Source of the DNA: Cordylochernes scorpioides
Lineage: Eukaryota > Arthropoda > Arachnida > Pseudoscorpiones > Chernetidae
Length of the DNA stretch: 64,000 nucleotides
Reading direction: 5' to 3'
NCBI GenBank assembly: GCA_030710605.1
Contig: CP092877.1
Span: forward strand, 1,820,936 to 1,884,935
Part shown: in pieces, positions 11,401-23,400 of the stretch
Numbering within the stretch: the first letter of the stretch is position 1
How the letters are laid out: each line of letters opens with the position of its first letter
Position numbers and translations under genes: made by a program
The notes under the pieces: model-generated
Seen by the model: only the letters and a program-made list of their open reading frames with translations
What the model was told of the DNA's origin: nothing
Database searches by the model: none

Positions 11401-14400
11401 GTGAGTTATCCATATAACGTTTTTTATCCCATTGTATAATTATACAAGGTCATTGTAAGAGAATCAGAGGCTGGATCTCAAAAGTATTGTTTAATTAACA
11501 ATAATATCATATTAAGATGACAAGGAACAAAGAGAGTCAAAAAAGGCAAGCGCAGTGGCAGACAACAAAAGCAAACTGAAACTTATACAGGTACGGCCAG
11601 AGTGGCGCCAGGTCACGTGATGTCTGGGGGAAGCTGGCGTTGCTAAGGCAACGGCCGGTGTGCGTAGTTACTCTCTCCAACAGTCATGGACATTGTAAGT
11701 CTATAAGTCTCCATGATGGGAGCTGCTGTCGTTGGTTGGCTATCCACCATATGACAGCCAGCCTTTGCCATCCATCCATAACGTTAACTAGAGGCATCTT
11801 TCAAAACCAACCCTCATTACCTAGATAGTAATCTGGAGAAATATATTTCTCTAGTTCCACTATTTCCCTACTGTTACAGGAGTTCAGGATTCCAATATTT
11901 AGCTATAGATAGTGCAAGAGAGTTCCTGGTGTCTGTGTCAATTTTTTTACACTAATAAAATTAAAATAGACACCCAATTTTTAAAAATATTATACTTATA
12001 TTGAGCAGTCGTAACTTCTAAGAAAGAAGAAAAAAATATAGAGATGATCTAAATCAATTCACTATTGGTTTGGTTTTATTTTAGACGTGCGGATGTTCAA
12101 AATTATATTACACAAAATTCTAGGCGCCAAGAATAACAAAGGGATCAATTAGATTACTTTACATTTATAAAAGAAAGAAAAATATAAATTATCCCATATC
12201 TATATATATAAATGAATGTATGTGTGTGTGTGTCCTTTATGCCTGACCAAACCACTCATTGGAACGCCATGAAACTTTGGGAAGTTATTTAGTATAGTAC
12301 TGGGAAGGTTTCTAGCAAATAACATTTTTGAAATAACTTTTCGCCTAAAAATAATCAAGATAAATATTCTAATTTATCTGTTATAATTCAACAATCTGCT
12401 CTAAATATTATCATGATGATACGAGGATTTTGTAATGTAGAAAATTATGAAAGACAAAATGAGACAAGAATAATGATACAATTCCAAGGCTAGATACTAT
12501 TCCTTTAACTTCCAATTACCGAGGGAACCAATTAATATTGATTTTATTCAACTTATCGAGTATTTTTCAAGGGACCGGGAAAAAATGTTCACTTTATCGA
12601 GAGATTCGTTAGACAAACCTTTACTCGGGTAAAACCCGGGCGAAGCCGGTTTCATCCGCTAGTTTACAATATTTAGACATTCTTACTGACTACACCTTAA
12701 AGAGGGCGATAAAGAATTAGCCACAAAACATCAGCCATTCTTTAAAACAACCTTCAATGTTTTACTGGTGTAATAAACATAATGAATTCCCATCTAATGC
12801 ATATTTAAAGGGAGAGGTGCCTCTTTCGGTATATGCATAACACCCTCCCTCAACTACTCTTTGTTATATATATTTAAATATATGAGAAATATTTATAGAA
12901 ACTCGTCAGAATATATAGAACAATGATATCCTGCGAGATTCCTCCTCTTTATTGTAATACATATATGTCATAATTTGCCTAATACCCAAGAGGTATAATT
13001 TCGCCAAAATAAGTATGTTAAACTGTAAATATATTAAGCTTGTGTTAAAAGGTGAATACAAATTCATCCATCTATAAATACACTGTATAAGATAAACGTG
13101 GAGGCCCTCGCGGGAGAATGCTACGGCACGCCGCGCGCTCACTTGGCTGGAACAATTTTTTCGAAGCTTACATGCATAACGGTTGCACCTTTCCATTTTA
13201 AAGATTGAGCAATCCATAATAATTTATATAAATAAATAAATATAAAGCATATATTGGATCTAAATTTATTAAACAGCCAATATTTCTAGGGGCAACACGC
13301 CTCTCTTTATCAAGGCTTTTGATTTAAACTAAATCACGTGTGATCCACTCATGCTATACAAGATCAAAGTAAGAAACTATCTGATGAAAATTTCACTGTA
13401 TATAAAATATATGTACAATCGTTATATTTAATAATAATTGAAAGAGTATACAATTAAATAACCATTTGATTAAATAAATGAAAAGATTGATAAATATACT
13501 CATTTTTATTTTATAATATTTATCAATCTTTTCATTTATTTAATCAAATGGTTATTTAATTGTATACTCTTTTAATTATTATTAAATATAACGATTGTAC
13601 ATATATTTTATATACAGTGAAATTTTCATCAGATAGTTTCTTACTTTGATCTTGTATAGCGTGAGTGGATCACATACCCACGTGATTTAGTTTAAATCAA
13701 AAGCCTTGATAAAGATTAGGGGCATTTTCTGACCATTAACATGAGCGTTTTTTTTTAGATGGCAGAGTGCCATCTAGTGGAACAGAAATAAACTAATTCC
13801 TTTTTTTCCCTGATATTTAGCCAACCCATTTTCTTGATAAATCAATAGAAGCCAACCACGAACGCGTTTCGAGCTGTTACCCTTCGTCAGCGTGGTGATT
13901 TTACCACTATTGATAAGACATCATTCTTAACCCAATGTTCGTTAGGGAAACTTTTACTCGGGCAAAAACCGGGCGAAGCCAGGTACATTTGCTATTTTTA
14001 TATATATAGAGAGATAGATCCTAAGAGAGGCTTTAGAAACTGATTTTTTTAAACCTTAGCAAAATTTACTTTTCTGAGTAAGCGTCCTAATGGATCTAAG
14101 AATTTCCTTATAGTTCTATTGGAAAAGGACCTATTCACCTCTAGTCTGGATTCACGAAGATATTGACATATATCCTAGACTACTAACGACCAAGTGGATT
14201 GAGTGACCAGTGATGGGTGCAGCTCATCATCCAAGTGGGGATGATCAACCTACTCTCGCTCATCATTAACGGCTCCAGCATGCGCAACCTGATTAACATG
14301 CTCGGTGAGTAATTTTCTTTTCTCGCAATGCACTAGTTTATTTACCAGTCTTAGACATGCTTGAATCGCTGTCTTCCTGAACTTATATTTGACAACTCTA

Positions 14401-17400
14401 TGTAATTGATGGATCGATGAACCATTGTAGTACGTCATCGCCGAGAAGTAGATAATAAACGTGTTCACATGCTTTTTACTCCGGATATTCTGGAATAAGT
14501 GTAGTGACAGGTCTCTACAACGTCTCCGCCGTGGACAGGGTCAACATGGCCTCGGCCATCGGCTACATAGACGACGTAGTCAAGAAGTCCATTAACGTCC
14601 AGAAGATGGACAATTTCTTATCAGACGCCAATTGGAACTGGGTGGAGAGCTACACGATCATCCCCAACCCATACACCAAGGACCAGACAGACGAGCAGAT
14701 CGAGGTAGGTTTCCCACATTAAGTTGCACCTACATAACATCTATCGATTGTGTGATGACGCAGAAAGAAGAACACGAATTTCTCAAAGAAATGCAATGTC
14801 TCTTTTGCGATCAAATTGTTATCATTGAACCAACTTTCAGAGAGTTCATGGACCTGAAAAAAGAAGCTCATCACCGAATCCTGAAGGCTTTGAAGGTAAG
14901 ATTAATTTTTGCATAAGATTTTTCGGCATCTACAACCTTGGAGCAGGTGAGCTGCTGGCGGCTGTTCGAGAGCGGCATCATCAAGCGGGACACCGTGAGG
15001 CTGCTGATCAACATCATCGAACACTCGGCCGATCTGGGAGAAGAGTAAGTCACAAACACTCCAAATTGACATGACTGAATTATCGCCTAGAGATTCAACT
15101 TTGATTTCAAAAAGCCAAAGTTCTATTTGAAAATGATCGCCTTTCCTTAAAAAAACTGAAAACATTGTATTACCCTGATACTTTTAGTAAAACGACATTT
15201 GAAAATCATTCCGCGTGTGTTTCTGTTGAACGAAAAATCGAAATTTATTTTAAGGAGAAATAACGATTATTTCTAACCTTAGGGATGAAGTATGAAAGGG
15301 TGAATTGTGAAGAGTAATGATAAACGGAAAAATAAAGTGTCCAGGGATGGGATTTTTCCGTTCATCATTACTATTCACAATTCACCCTTTCATACCTCAT
15401 CCCTAAGGTTAGAAATAATCGTTATTTCTCCTTAAAATAAATTTCGATTTTTCGTTCAAAAGAAACACATGCGGAATAATTTCCAAATGTCGTTTTACAA
15501 TCATAAGCCGCATTATATTGTATTATTAAACACTTTTAGTATATGTCACATATCTTCCAATTAGTTAGAGCCGATACTTTATAAGATCATACACTTCTAT
15601 TAAAATGTACACTGTTCCTATTTGATACCACCCCCATATTTTGTTTATATGCTATATCTTTATTAATATAACCTGTACACCCCCCTATTTGTATTTAAAC
15701 TAAAAATGGTGACGTCAAAATAAAAAGCCAAAAAGTGGTCAGCTGGTGGCAGCTGGGGGTCAGCGGCAGTATGTTCTACAGTGTGTCCATCGGCAGACCG
15801 CTTCTGTCTCTCTCTCTCCATGTCTCGGTGATAGGCATCCAAGTTTGTGTCATGGCCTCTACCTCTGTCCCGTGGGCTGTCCCCGATCACTCTCGATGCT
15901 AACATCTAGCCATGCCTCTGCTTCTTGTTGTCCGCGTGTGGGAAGAACATCAACACTCGCCTCACGTACACGACTGCCAGTTTATCCATACGTCGACAGG
16001 ATCATTTGCAACAATATTACACATATATATATTCATTATATTTCATTCTAATGCATTTTTAATTCTAAGCCTATATCAATGATTTTATCTCCGAAATTGA
16101 CTGTGTATGTTTATCTCAGTGAGTCCCAGATTTTCTGCGCATTTGTTTCTCCGATAAACATTCCAGTTTTGTTTACTTCGTGATGATCATCCCAAAATCT
16201 TCATCATTTTTCTCATTCCAAATCTCCCAGGAACTTTTGTCTCCCATATCAGGTTCTGGATCGGAAATTATATATTTAAATAATTTTATTCCTCTCAGAG
16301 CTGTGCTGATTTTCAATGCTCACATTTGATTATTAGTTCCTGTTAATAGTTACATTTTCTTTAGGATAAAAATTATAATCAGACATTTTCGCCTTTTATG
16401 TTAACTAATAAACAAATCAATATAACTTAAATACAATTATATACTTTGAATTTATTTAAATCTTGGGGAGAATTTAAACATGCAATATATGAATATAATT
16501 TAAATGAATCTATGCAACAAATACCATAAATATTTACAGAAGAGCGCTTCAGTTTACCGATTAGAATAAACTTCTTGCTTAATCGTCTGATTAAATATTT
16601 TTCGCTTGAGCTTTATATCAAACCACGGAACTTTGCTTAGACTCTTTAAAGAAACTGTTTCTAATAAGATTGATCAAACATTATCTTTATATTGATTTAC
16701 AAGAGAGAGAACAAAATAAAAGAGAAACTTATAACATTGTAAACAAAGAGAAACTTCTATTCTTCTTACGGTTAGCGCCTATTTACTTGTGATCTCACAC
16801 ATACTCTGTGGGAACAATTAATAAATTAAACTTAAATATATATACAACATAAATTCATAAAATTACTATCAGGTTATTCTAAAAATCTTTGCTCTTTAAA
16901 TAATTTCACAGGTAGGCTTTTTTTTACAATAATAAAAGAAAGGGCACACATATAAAGCTTTGACTTATGTTGAACCGTGTCATAAACTGGCTCTACAACC
17001 TACGTTCTAGTCGATAACGTCTGTCTGAAGATCCACCGCTCTAACAAACCGGGTTTATAGTTGGTTAGGTTGGATGACAAAACCAACCATTAATCTGTGG
17101 TGAATGTGGTGGAACAGCACTATTACTAGAGCTTTAAAATAATCCAAATAAAACGAGAATTGAAAATCTAAAAATGGGTAATAAACAGGTTTATGTTTAG
17201 TTTAGCTAGGAGCACATACAAAAATCCACCAAGGGCGACCCTTTATAAGTCCTCGACCACTCTTTCTAAGTTCCAATATTAATCTGGACAGTGGCAATAG
17301 ATTTCTGCTGAAATGACCTCTCTACTAACCTCCGTAAACTCAGCACACTTAGCATAGAATATATAAGGCGATAGTTTCTGAATGGCTCATTTACATGCTT

Positions 17401-20400
17401 AAAATGAATTGGTCTTAAACTTGACACAGATATGGTGGGCCGAGAAATGACGAAGAATTGAACAGAAGCCGTGTTTGTGCCCAGGTTCGTTAGTTCCGAC
17501 CATGTCCAGACTGCTATGACCATCAATCCTCGCTTCTATGAAGTGGTAAGTTAGCTCCAATTCTATTTTCACAGACACCTTGTTTAATAAAATGCCAGTC
17601 AACCAGAATCGCAGCGGAATATTGCTTAATATTTTTTAAAAATTCAATTTTAAAAACTTTCATAATAATAAATTGCGCCAACTATACGATTATGGACCAG
17701 TCCAACTCCACAGGTGAGTGTTAAAAACCAAACAGAACTTGACACCCTGGAAGCGCAATATGTGTAGAGATTATATTATAAGGAAAACCTAACCCATCTC
17801 TGTCATGTGTACTTGGAACTTGCTTCAGTCCTTCAACATTATCATTATTGAAATAAAAAATGGCATATCCTGACCAGGAGCAACATGTGCTTTACAGAAG
17901 GCAGAGCGCCATCTGGTGGAAGCACATTTTGCTCCTGGTCAGGATATGCCATTTTTTATTTTAATATCAACACCTGACCTTTTTATTTTTTTATCATTTT
18001 TTCATTATTATTATTATTTATTATTATTTTTTTGGTTTTGCCAGCGCTCTTTTTATTAGGCCAAAATATAAAATTCTTAAGAAATTACGTTTTGAGTTTT
18101 AACATGAATGTGTTTGATTGTATGGCCTTGATTTTCCTTTTTTTTTCGGTTAAATCATTGTATGGTGGAATGTTAAATGTGACTATATGCCCTTTCATGG
18201 CGCAAAAAAGTTACTTTATTGATCTTATTTCCGTAAAGACTGAAGCAATCTTGTGTGAGGATACAAAATATTGGTTTGAAAATAAGTAGAATTAAATTTT
18301 TCCTATTTGTTTTTTTAGTTTGCCTATGTATGACATTTCAGAAGATACTATAAATCTTACGAGGTACTAGAGCGCCATCTGTTATCAAATTATAAAACTA
18401 TTTTAGAGGCGTAATATTCTTTTTAAAATAAAACAATTTCTACTGTCCTTACTGCGATGGAAAAATAAAAGGGAGGGCCTGGCTCATCAGTGGTGAACCC
18501 TCCCAGCGGTTTCGCCAGTTTTATTGGGTAATTTTCGGCACGATGTTTTAACTATTCTTCCCTGGATCCCTTTCTTCTTATTAAATAGCATGATTCTCTT
18601 TTCCGGTCCGAAATCTGGAAGATATCCACACGCTTCTTCAAATGTAACAGAAAAAAAAATCTTTCATTTTTCATACGACAGATAGTTCTAGTTAATGGTT
18701 TTAGTTAATTTTTCAAATTCCTGTTTATCCTACATTTTGCCCAGAAGGTGTTCGGTGTTGCAGCGGCGGAAGCTGGAGACCTTCAAGGTGCTGAAGGGCA
18801 GTGGGCAGCAGCGGACGTCGGGCAGCAAACGCGGGATCGTAGCCAGGCTGCGGGAGTTGTGCAAGGCCTTGGTGAAGTCCATCTTCTTCGACATCGTGAT
18901 CTTGATGGTGATCACAGGCAACTTGGGGCTATTCTTCTACGAACTGGCGCACCCGGACACCTTCACGCCTATCGAGAGCATGTTGATCAACTGCTGCTTC
19001 CTGGCGGTATACATCCTCGAGTGCCTCATCCGAGTGAGTGCCTCTCTATCTTAGTAGAGACTTTTGCACAGTGACAATATGTTTACAATACATTAGAGTT
19101 TTATTTTCTGTATTTACGTATATCTTTATGAAAAAATAATAGAAAAAATAAAATATAAAACTTCATAAATAATCCTAGATATGCAAAAAACAGCTTATAT
19201 ATATATATGTATAAATAAATATAATGGCATATACTGGATATAAATTATTAATCAGCTAGTATTTCTAGGGGCAATACGCCTCTCTTTATCAAGGCTTTTC
19301 TTTGATTTAAACTAAATCACGCGGGCATGTGATCCACTCACGTTATACAAGACTAAAGCGAGAAACCATTTAAATAAAATATATATAACTGTAAATACAT
19401 GATCACTTGAAATTTTATCTATTATTCCTGTAGAAGGGCAGCTTGCGCCCGAAAGCTCGAATGATTTTTCAAATAAAGAAACTTATCCTTTTTGAATCTA
19501 TTCGTTATTATAAAAATATAAAAATGTTAGGTTTTGATATTAAAAATAAAAAAAGGCATATCCTGACCAGGAGCACATGTGCTTTTCATTTGCGCCAACA
19601 GCGCGAAATGCGTTCGGGGATGGCTTTTCCTGATTTATCAATAAATTGGGTTGGCCAAATATCAGTGAACAGGCTAAAACGAATGTTTAGTTGATTTCTG
19701 TTCCACTAGATGATGCTCTACCATCTGAAAAGTACATGTGCTCCTGGTCAGATTATGCCTTTTTATTTTTAATATATCTTTATATAGTTCCGTACTCTGG
19801 CGATATTACATGTACTTTGGTTTATTAAATACATCACACGCTGTACATGAGTCAGACTAGTGTTAAGATGAGGTTGGCATAAAAAAGTCACAGATCGAGA
19901 ACATGTACACAGAGAAACTACTGCATCCTGAATCTGTCGTAGTCAATCTCCTGCAACCTGCTTCTTAAGCATGTGTCACATGCAACCTATTCCTTCGGCA
20001 GCCTTCGTTTTCTTAAGCATGTGTCTCCTGCAACCTATGCTTCCTACAGACTTCGTTTTCTTCGTCACGTGTCTCCTGCAACCTATGCTTCCTACAGACT
20101 TTGTTTCTTCAGTATGTGTCTCCTGCAACCTATGCTTCCTACAGAATTCGTTTTCTTCATCATGTGTCTCCTGCAAACTATGCTTCCTACAGACTTCGTT
20201 TTCTTCAGCATGTGTCTCCTGCAACCGATGCTTCTTACATACTTCGTTTTCTTCATCATGTGTCGCCTGCAACCTATGCTTCTTACATACTTCGTTTTCT
20301 TCGTCATGTGTCTCCTGCAACCTATGCTTCCTACAGAATTCGTTTTCTTCATCATGTGTCTCCTTCAAACTATGCTTCCTACAGACTTCGTTTTCTTCAT

Positions 20401-23400
20401 CATGTGTCTCCTGAAACCTATGCTTCTTACAGTCTTCGTTTTCTTCATCATGTGTCTCCTGCAACCTATGCTTCCTACAGAATTCGTTTTCTTCATCATG
20501 TGTCTCCTGCAACCTATGCTTCTTACAGTCTTCGTTTTCTTTAGCATGTGTCTCCTGCAAACTATGCTTCCTACAGACTTCGTTTTCTTCATCATGTGTC
20601 TCCTGCAAACTATGCTTCCTACAGACTTCGTTTTCTTCATCATGTGTCTCCTGCAAACTATGCTTCCTACAGACTTCGTTTTCTTTAGCATGTGTCTCCT
20701 GCAAACTATGCTTCCTACAGACTTCGTTTTCTTCATCATGTGTCTCCTGAAACCTATGCTTCCTACAGACTTCGTTTTCTTTAGCATGTGTCTCCTGCAA
20801 ACTATGCTTCCTACAGACTTCGTTTTCTTCATCATGTGTCTCCTTCAAACTATGCTTCCTACAGACTTCGTTTTCTTCATCATGTGTCTCCTGCAAACTA
20901 TGCTTCCTACAGACTTCGTTTTCTTCATCATGTGTCTCCTGCAACCTATGCTTCCTACAGAATTCGTTTTCTTCATCATGTGTCTCCTGCAACCTATGCT
21001 TCTTACAGTCTTCGTTTTCTTTAGCATGTGTCTCCTGCAAACTATGCTTCCTACAGACTTCGTTTTCTTCATCATGTGTCTCCTGCAAACTATGCTTCCT
21101 ACAGACTTCGTTTTCTTCATCATGTGTCTCCTGCAAACTATGCTTCCTACAGACTTCGTTTTCTTTAGCATGTGTCTCCTGCAAACTATGCTTCTTACAG
21201 ACTTCGTTTTCTTCATCATGTGTCTCCTGCAAACTATGCTTCCTACAGACTTCGTTTTCTTCATCATGTGTCTCCTGAAACCTATGCTTCCTACAGACTT
21301 CGTTTTCTTTAGCATGTGTCTCCTGCAAACTATGCTTCCTACAGACTTCGTTTTCTTCATCATGTGTCTCCTGCAAACTATGCTTCCTACAGACTTCGTT
21401 TTCTTCATCATGTGTCTCCTGCAAACTATGCTTCCTACAGACTTCGTTTTCTTCATCATGTGTCTCCTGCAAACTATGCTTCCTACAGACTTCGTTTTCT
21501 TTAGCATGTGTCTCCTGCAAACTATGCTTCTTACAGACTTCGTTTTCTTCAGCATGTGTCTCCTGCAACCTATGCTTCCTACAGACTTCGTTTTCTTCAT
21601 CATGTGTCTCCTGAAACCTATGCTTCCTACAGACTTCGTTTTCTTTAGCATGTGTCTCCTGCAAACTATGCTTCCTACAGACTTCGTTTTCTTCATCATG
21701 TGTCTCCTGCAAACTATGCTTCCTACAGACTTCGTTTTCTTCATCATGTGTCTCCTGAAACCTATGCTTCCTACAGACTTCGTTTTCTTTAGCATGTGTC
21801 TCCTGCAAACTATGCTTCCTACAGACTTCGTTTTCTTCATCATGTGTCTCCTGCAACCTATGCTTCTTACAGACTTCGTTTTCTTTAGCATGTGTCTCCT
21901 GCAACTTATGCTTCTTACAGACCTCGTTTTCTTCATCATGTGTCTCCTGAAACCTATGCTTCCTACAGACTTCGTTTTCTTTAGCATGTGTCTCCTGCAA
22001 CTTATGCTTCTTACAGACCTCGTTTTCTTATTACATTGAAAATCTAAATTATATATGTGCAAACTATATTCTTTTGAAACATACTTTACACCATACACAA
22101 GATTGGTAAGGTTATTTTTTGTCACCTTTAAAAATAAAAAGTATTTATTTATTTTTGAGATGAAAACTCAATATTTTGTGGAATAACATAAAGTTATTTG
22201 ATAGATTTATTCCATTTATCATAAATTCATTTAGCGTGTGACGCTAAATGCACAGAAATATTTTTAAGTGTGACTCGAAACTTTTCTCACCACTGTATAC
22301 ATTATTTTATAAAACTACTATAAAAAATAGTATTTTAGTATATGTTATATCAATAGATGGCTTTGTTCTGTACGACATCCAGTTTCGACTTAACATTCCA
22401 ATAAAACAAACTCCATCTGTTAAACGTCAAGTATGAGTAGAGTGGAGAAAATGATCAGAACAGACCATGTAACTGAACTGTTCAAGGTTCCATCTATTGA
22501 AATTAATATCATTAATATTTTCCTGTGAATATCGGCTTAAATATGTTCTTGATAAATCAAGACGGGCCAATCATGCACATGTTTCTGGCTGTCGGCTCTC
22601 GTCAGTGTGGTGTAGGCTCAACGATCCACCGAAGGGTTATAGATTATTTTCAAAAATTAATTGATCAACATAAATGTTAGCCAACACTAAATTCGGTGAT
22701 TTCTGAAAGCCTGCGTATAGGAGCTGTTTCTTTCCGGCGAAATAGTCTTCAATCCTTCTGAAACCGTGTCTGGCGATGTGCGTTTGAGAAAGGCAAAGCT
22801 TGTTTTACATAAAATAATCCTCTCTAACACGTCCTTCGTTGTCCCAACCAGATCATGGCTTCCAGTTTCATGGAGTACATCAGGCAGCTCCTGTATCAGT
22901 TCGACTTCTTCATCATCCTGGTGGGGCTGCTGGAGATCGGCCTCACTCTCTCCCTGGAGAACCTCGCCTTCTTCCGCCAGGGCAAGTGGGTGCTGCGCTC
23001 GCTGCGCTTCATCGGCTTCGTCAAGTTCCTTCGCTTCTTCTCCATCATGCAGGTGAGACGGGCCTCGTAGCTCAGGCAATACTGGCAGCAATTATAGAGA
23101 GAATAAATGGACCATCTCTGAGAGTACGAAGTTCTTCGTAATATCGAAGGCTGCTTTATAAAGTTTCCAAGATTCAATTATATATTTCCTCATACCTTTT
23201 TTTTTTTTTCAAATCAGCTTTGGAGTTAAATTTAATGAATTTAAAAAAGTCTATCACAAAAAGTAAGTTAACATAATTAAGTATAAAAAATGTAGAGAGC
23301 GCCTCAAATTTAATAAAAAACATATATGTAGTATTTCTATAGATGTGAAAAAAGAAACTGCAGTCGTTTGTGGCCGTCTCCACCTCAGTAATCCTCTCTT

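Larger units (their letters stand above)
11401..14222. other. Intron with Helitron-like and foldback elements
   Basis: A 2.8-kb intron. It holds a probable non-autonomous Helitron (12199-12662), a 408-bp near-perfect palindrome (13306-13713) and a hammerhead-like motif (13852-13898). The rest is AT-rich sequence in which I see nothing else, apart from a 'ttttactcgggcaaaaaccg' Helitron-end remnant near 13940-13985. Confidence 0.6.
15045..18744. other. Large intron with foldback elements
   Basis: Holds two foldback MITEs (15187-15498 and 17851-17961) and a half copy of the GGGAGGG MITE (18350-18535). Between about 15500 and 17850 I see only AT-rich non-coding sequence without recognisable exons, RNA genes or transposon proteins. 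Confidence 0.6.

Noticed and set aside
18748..19074. 108-codon frame overlapping the S1-S2 exon in another frame
   Set aside because: A shadow of the GC-rich exon. The S1-S2 frame fits the splice phases and the family.
19973..22039. 688-codon open frame on + and 674-codon frame on - in the 48-bp array
   Set aside because: Pure 16-residue repeats in several frames on both strands. The openness follows from the unit length being divisible by 3 and lacking stops. No splice or start context.
22687..23091. 134-codon minus-strand frame over the S3-S4 exon
   Set aside because: Antisense shadow of the exon; no homology recognised.
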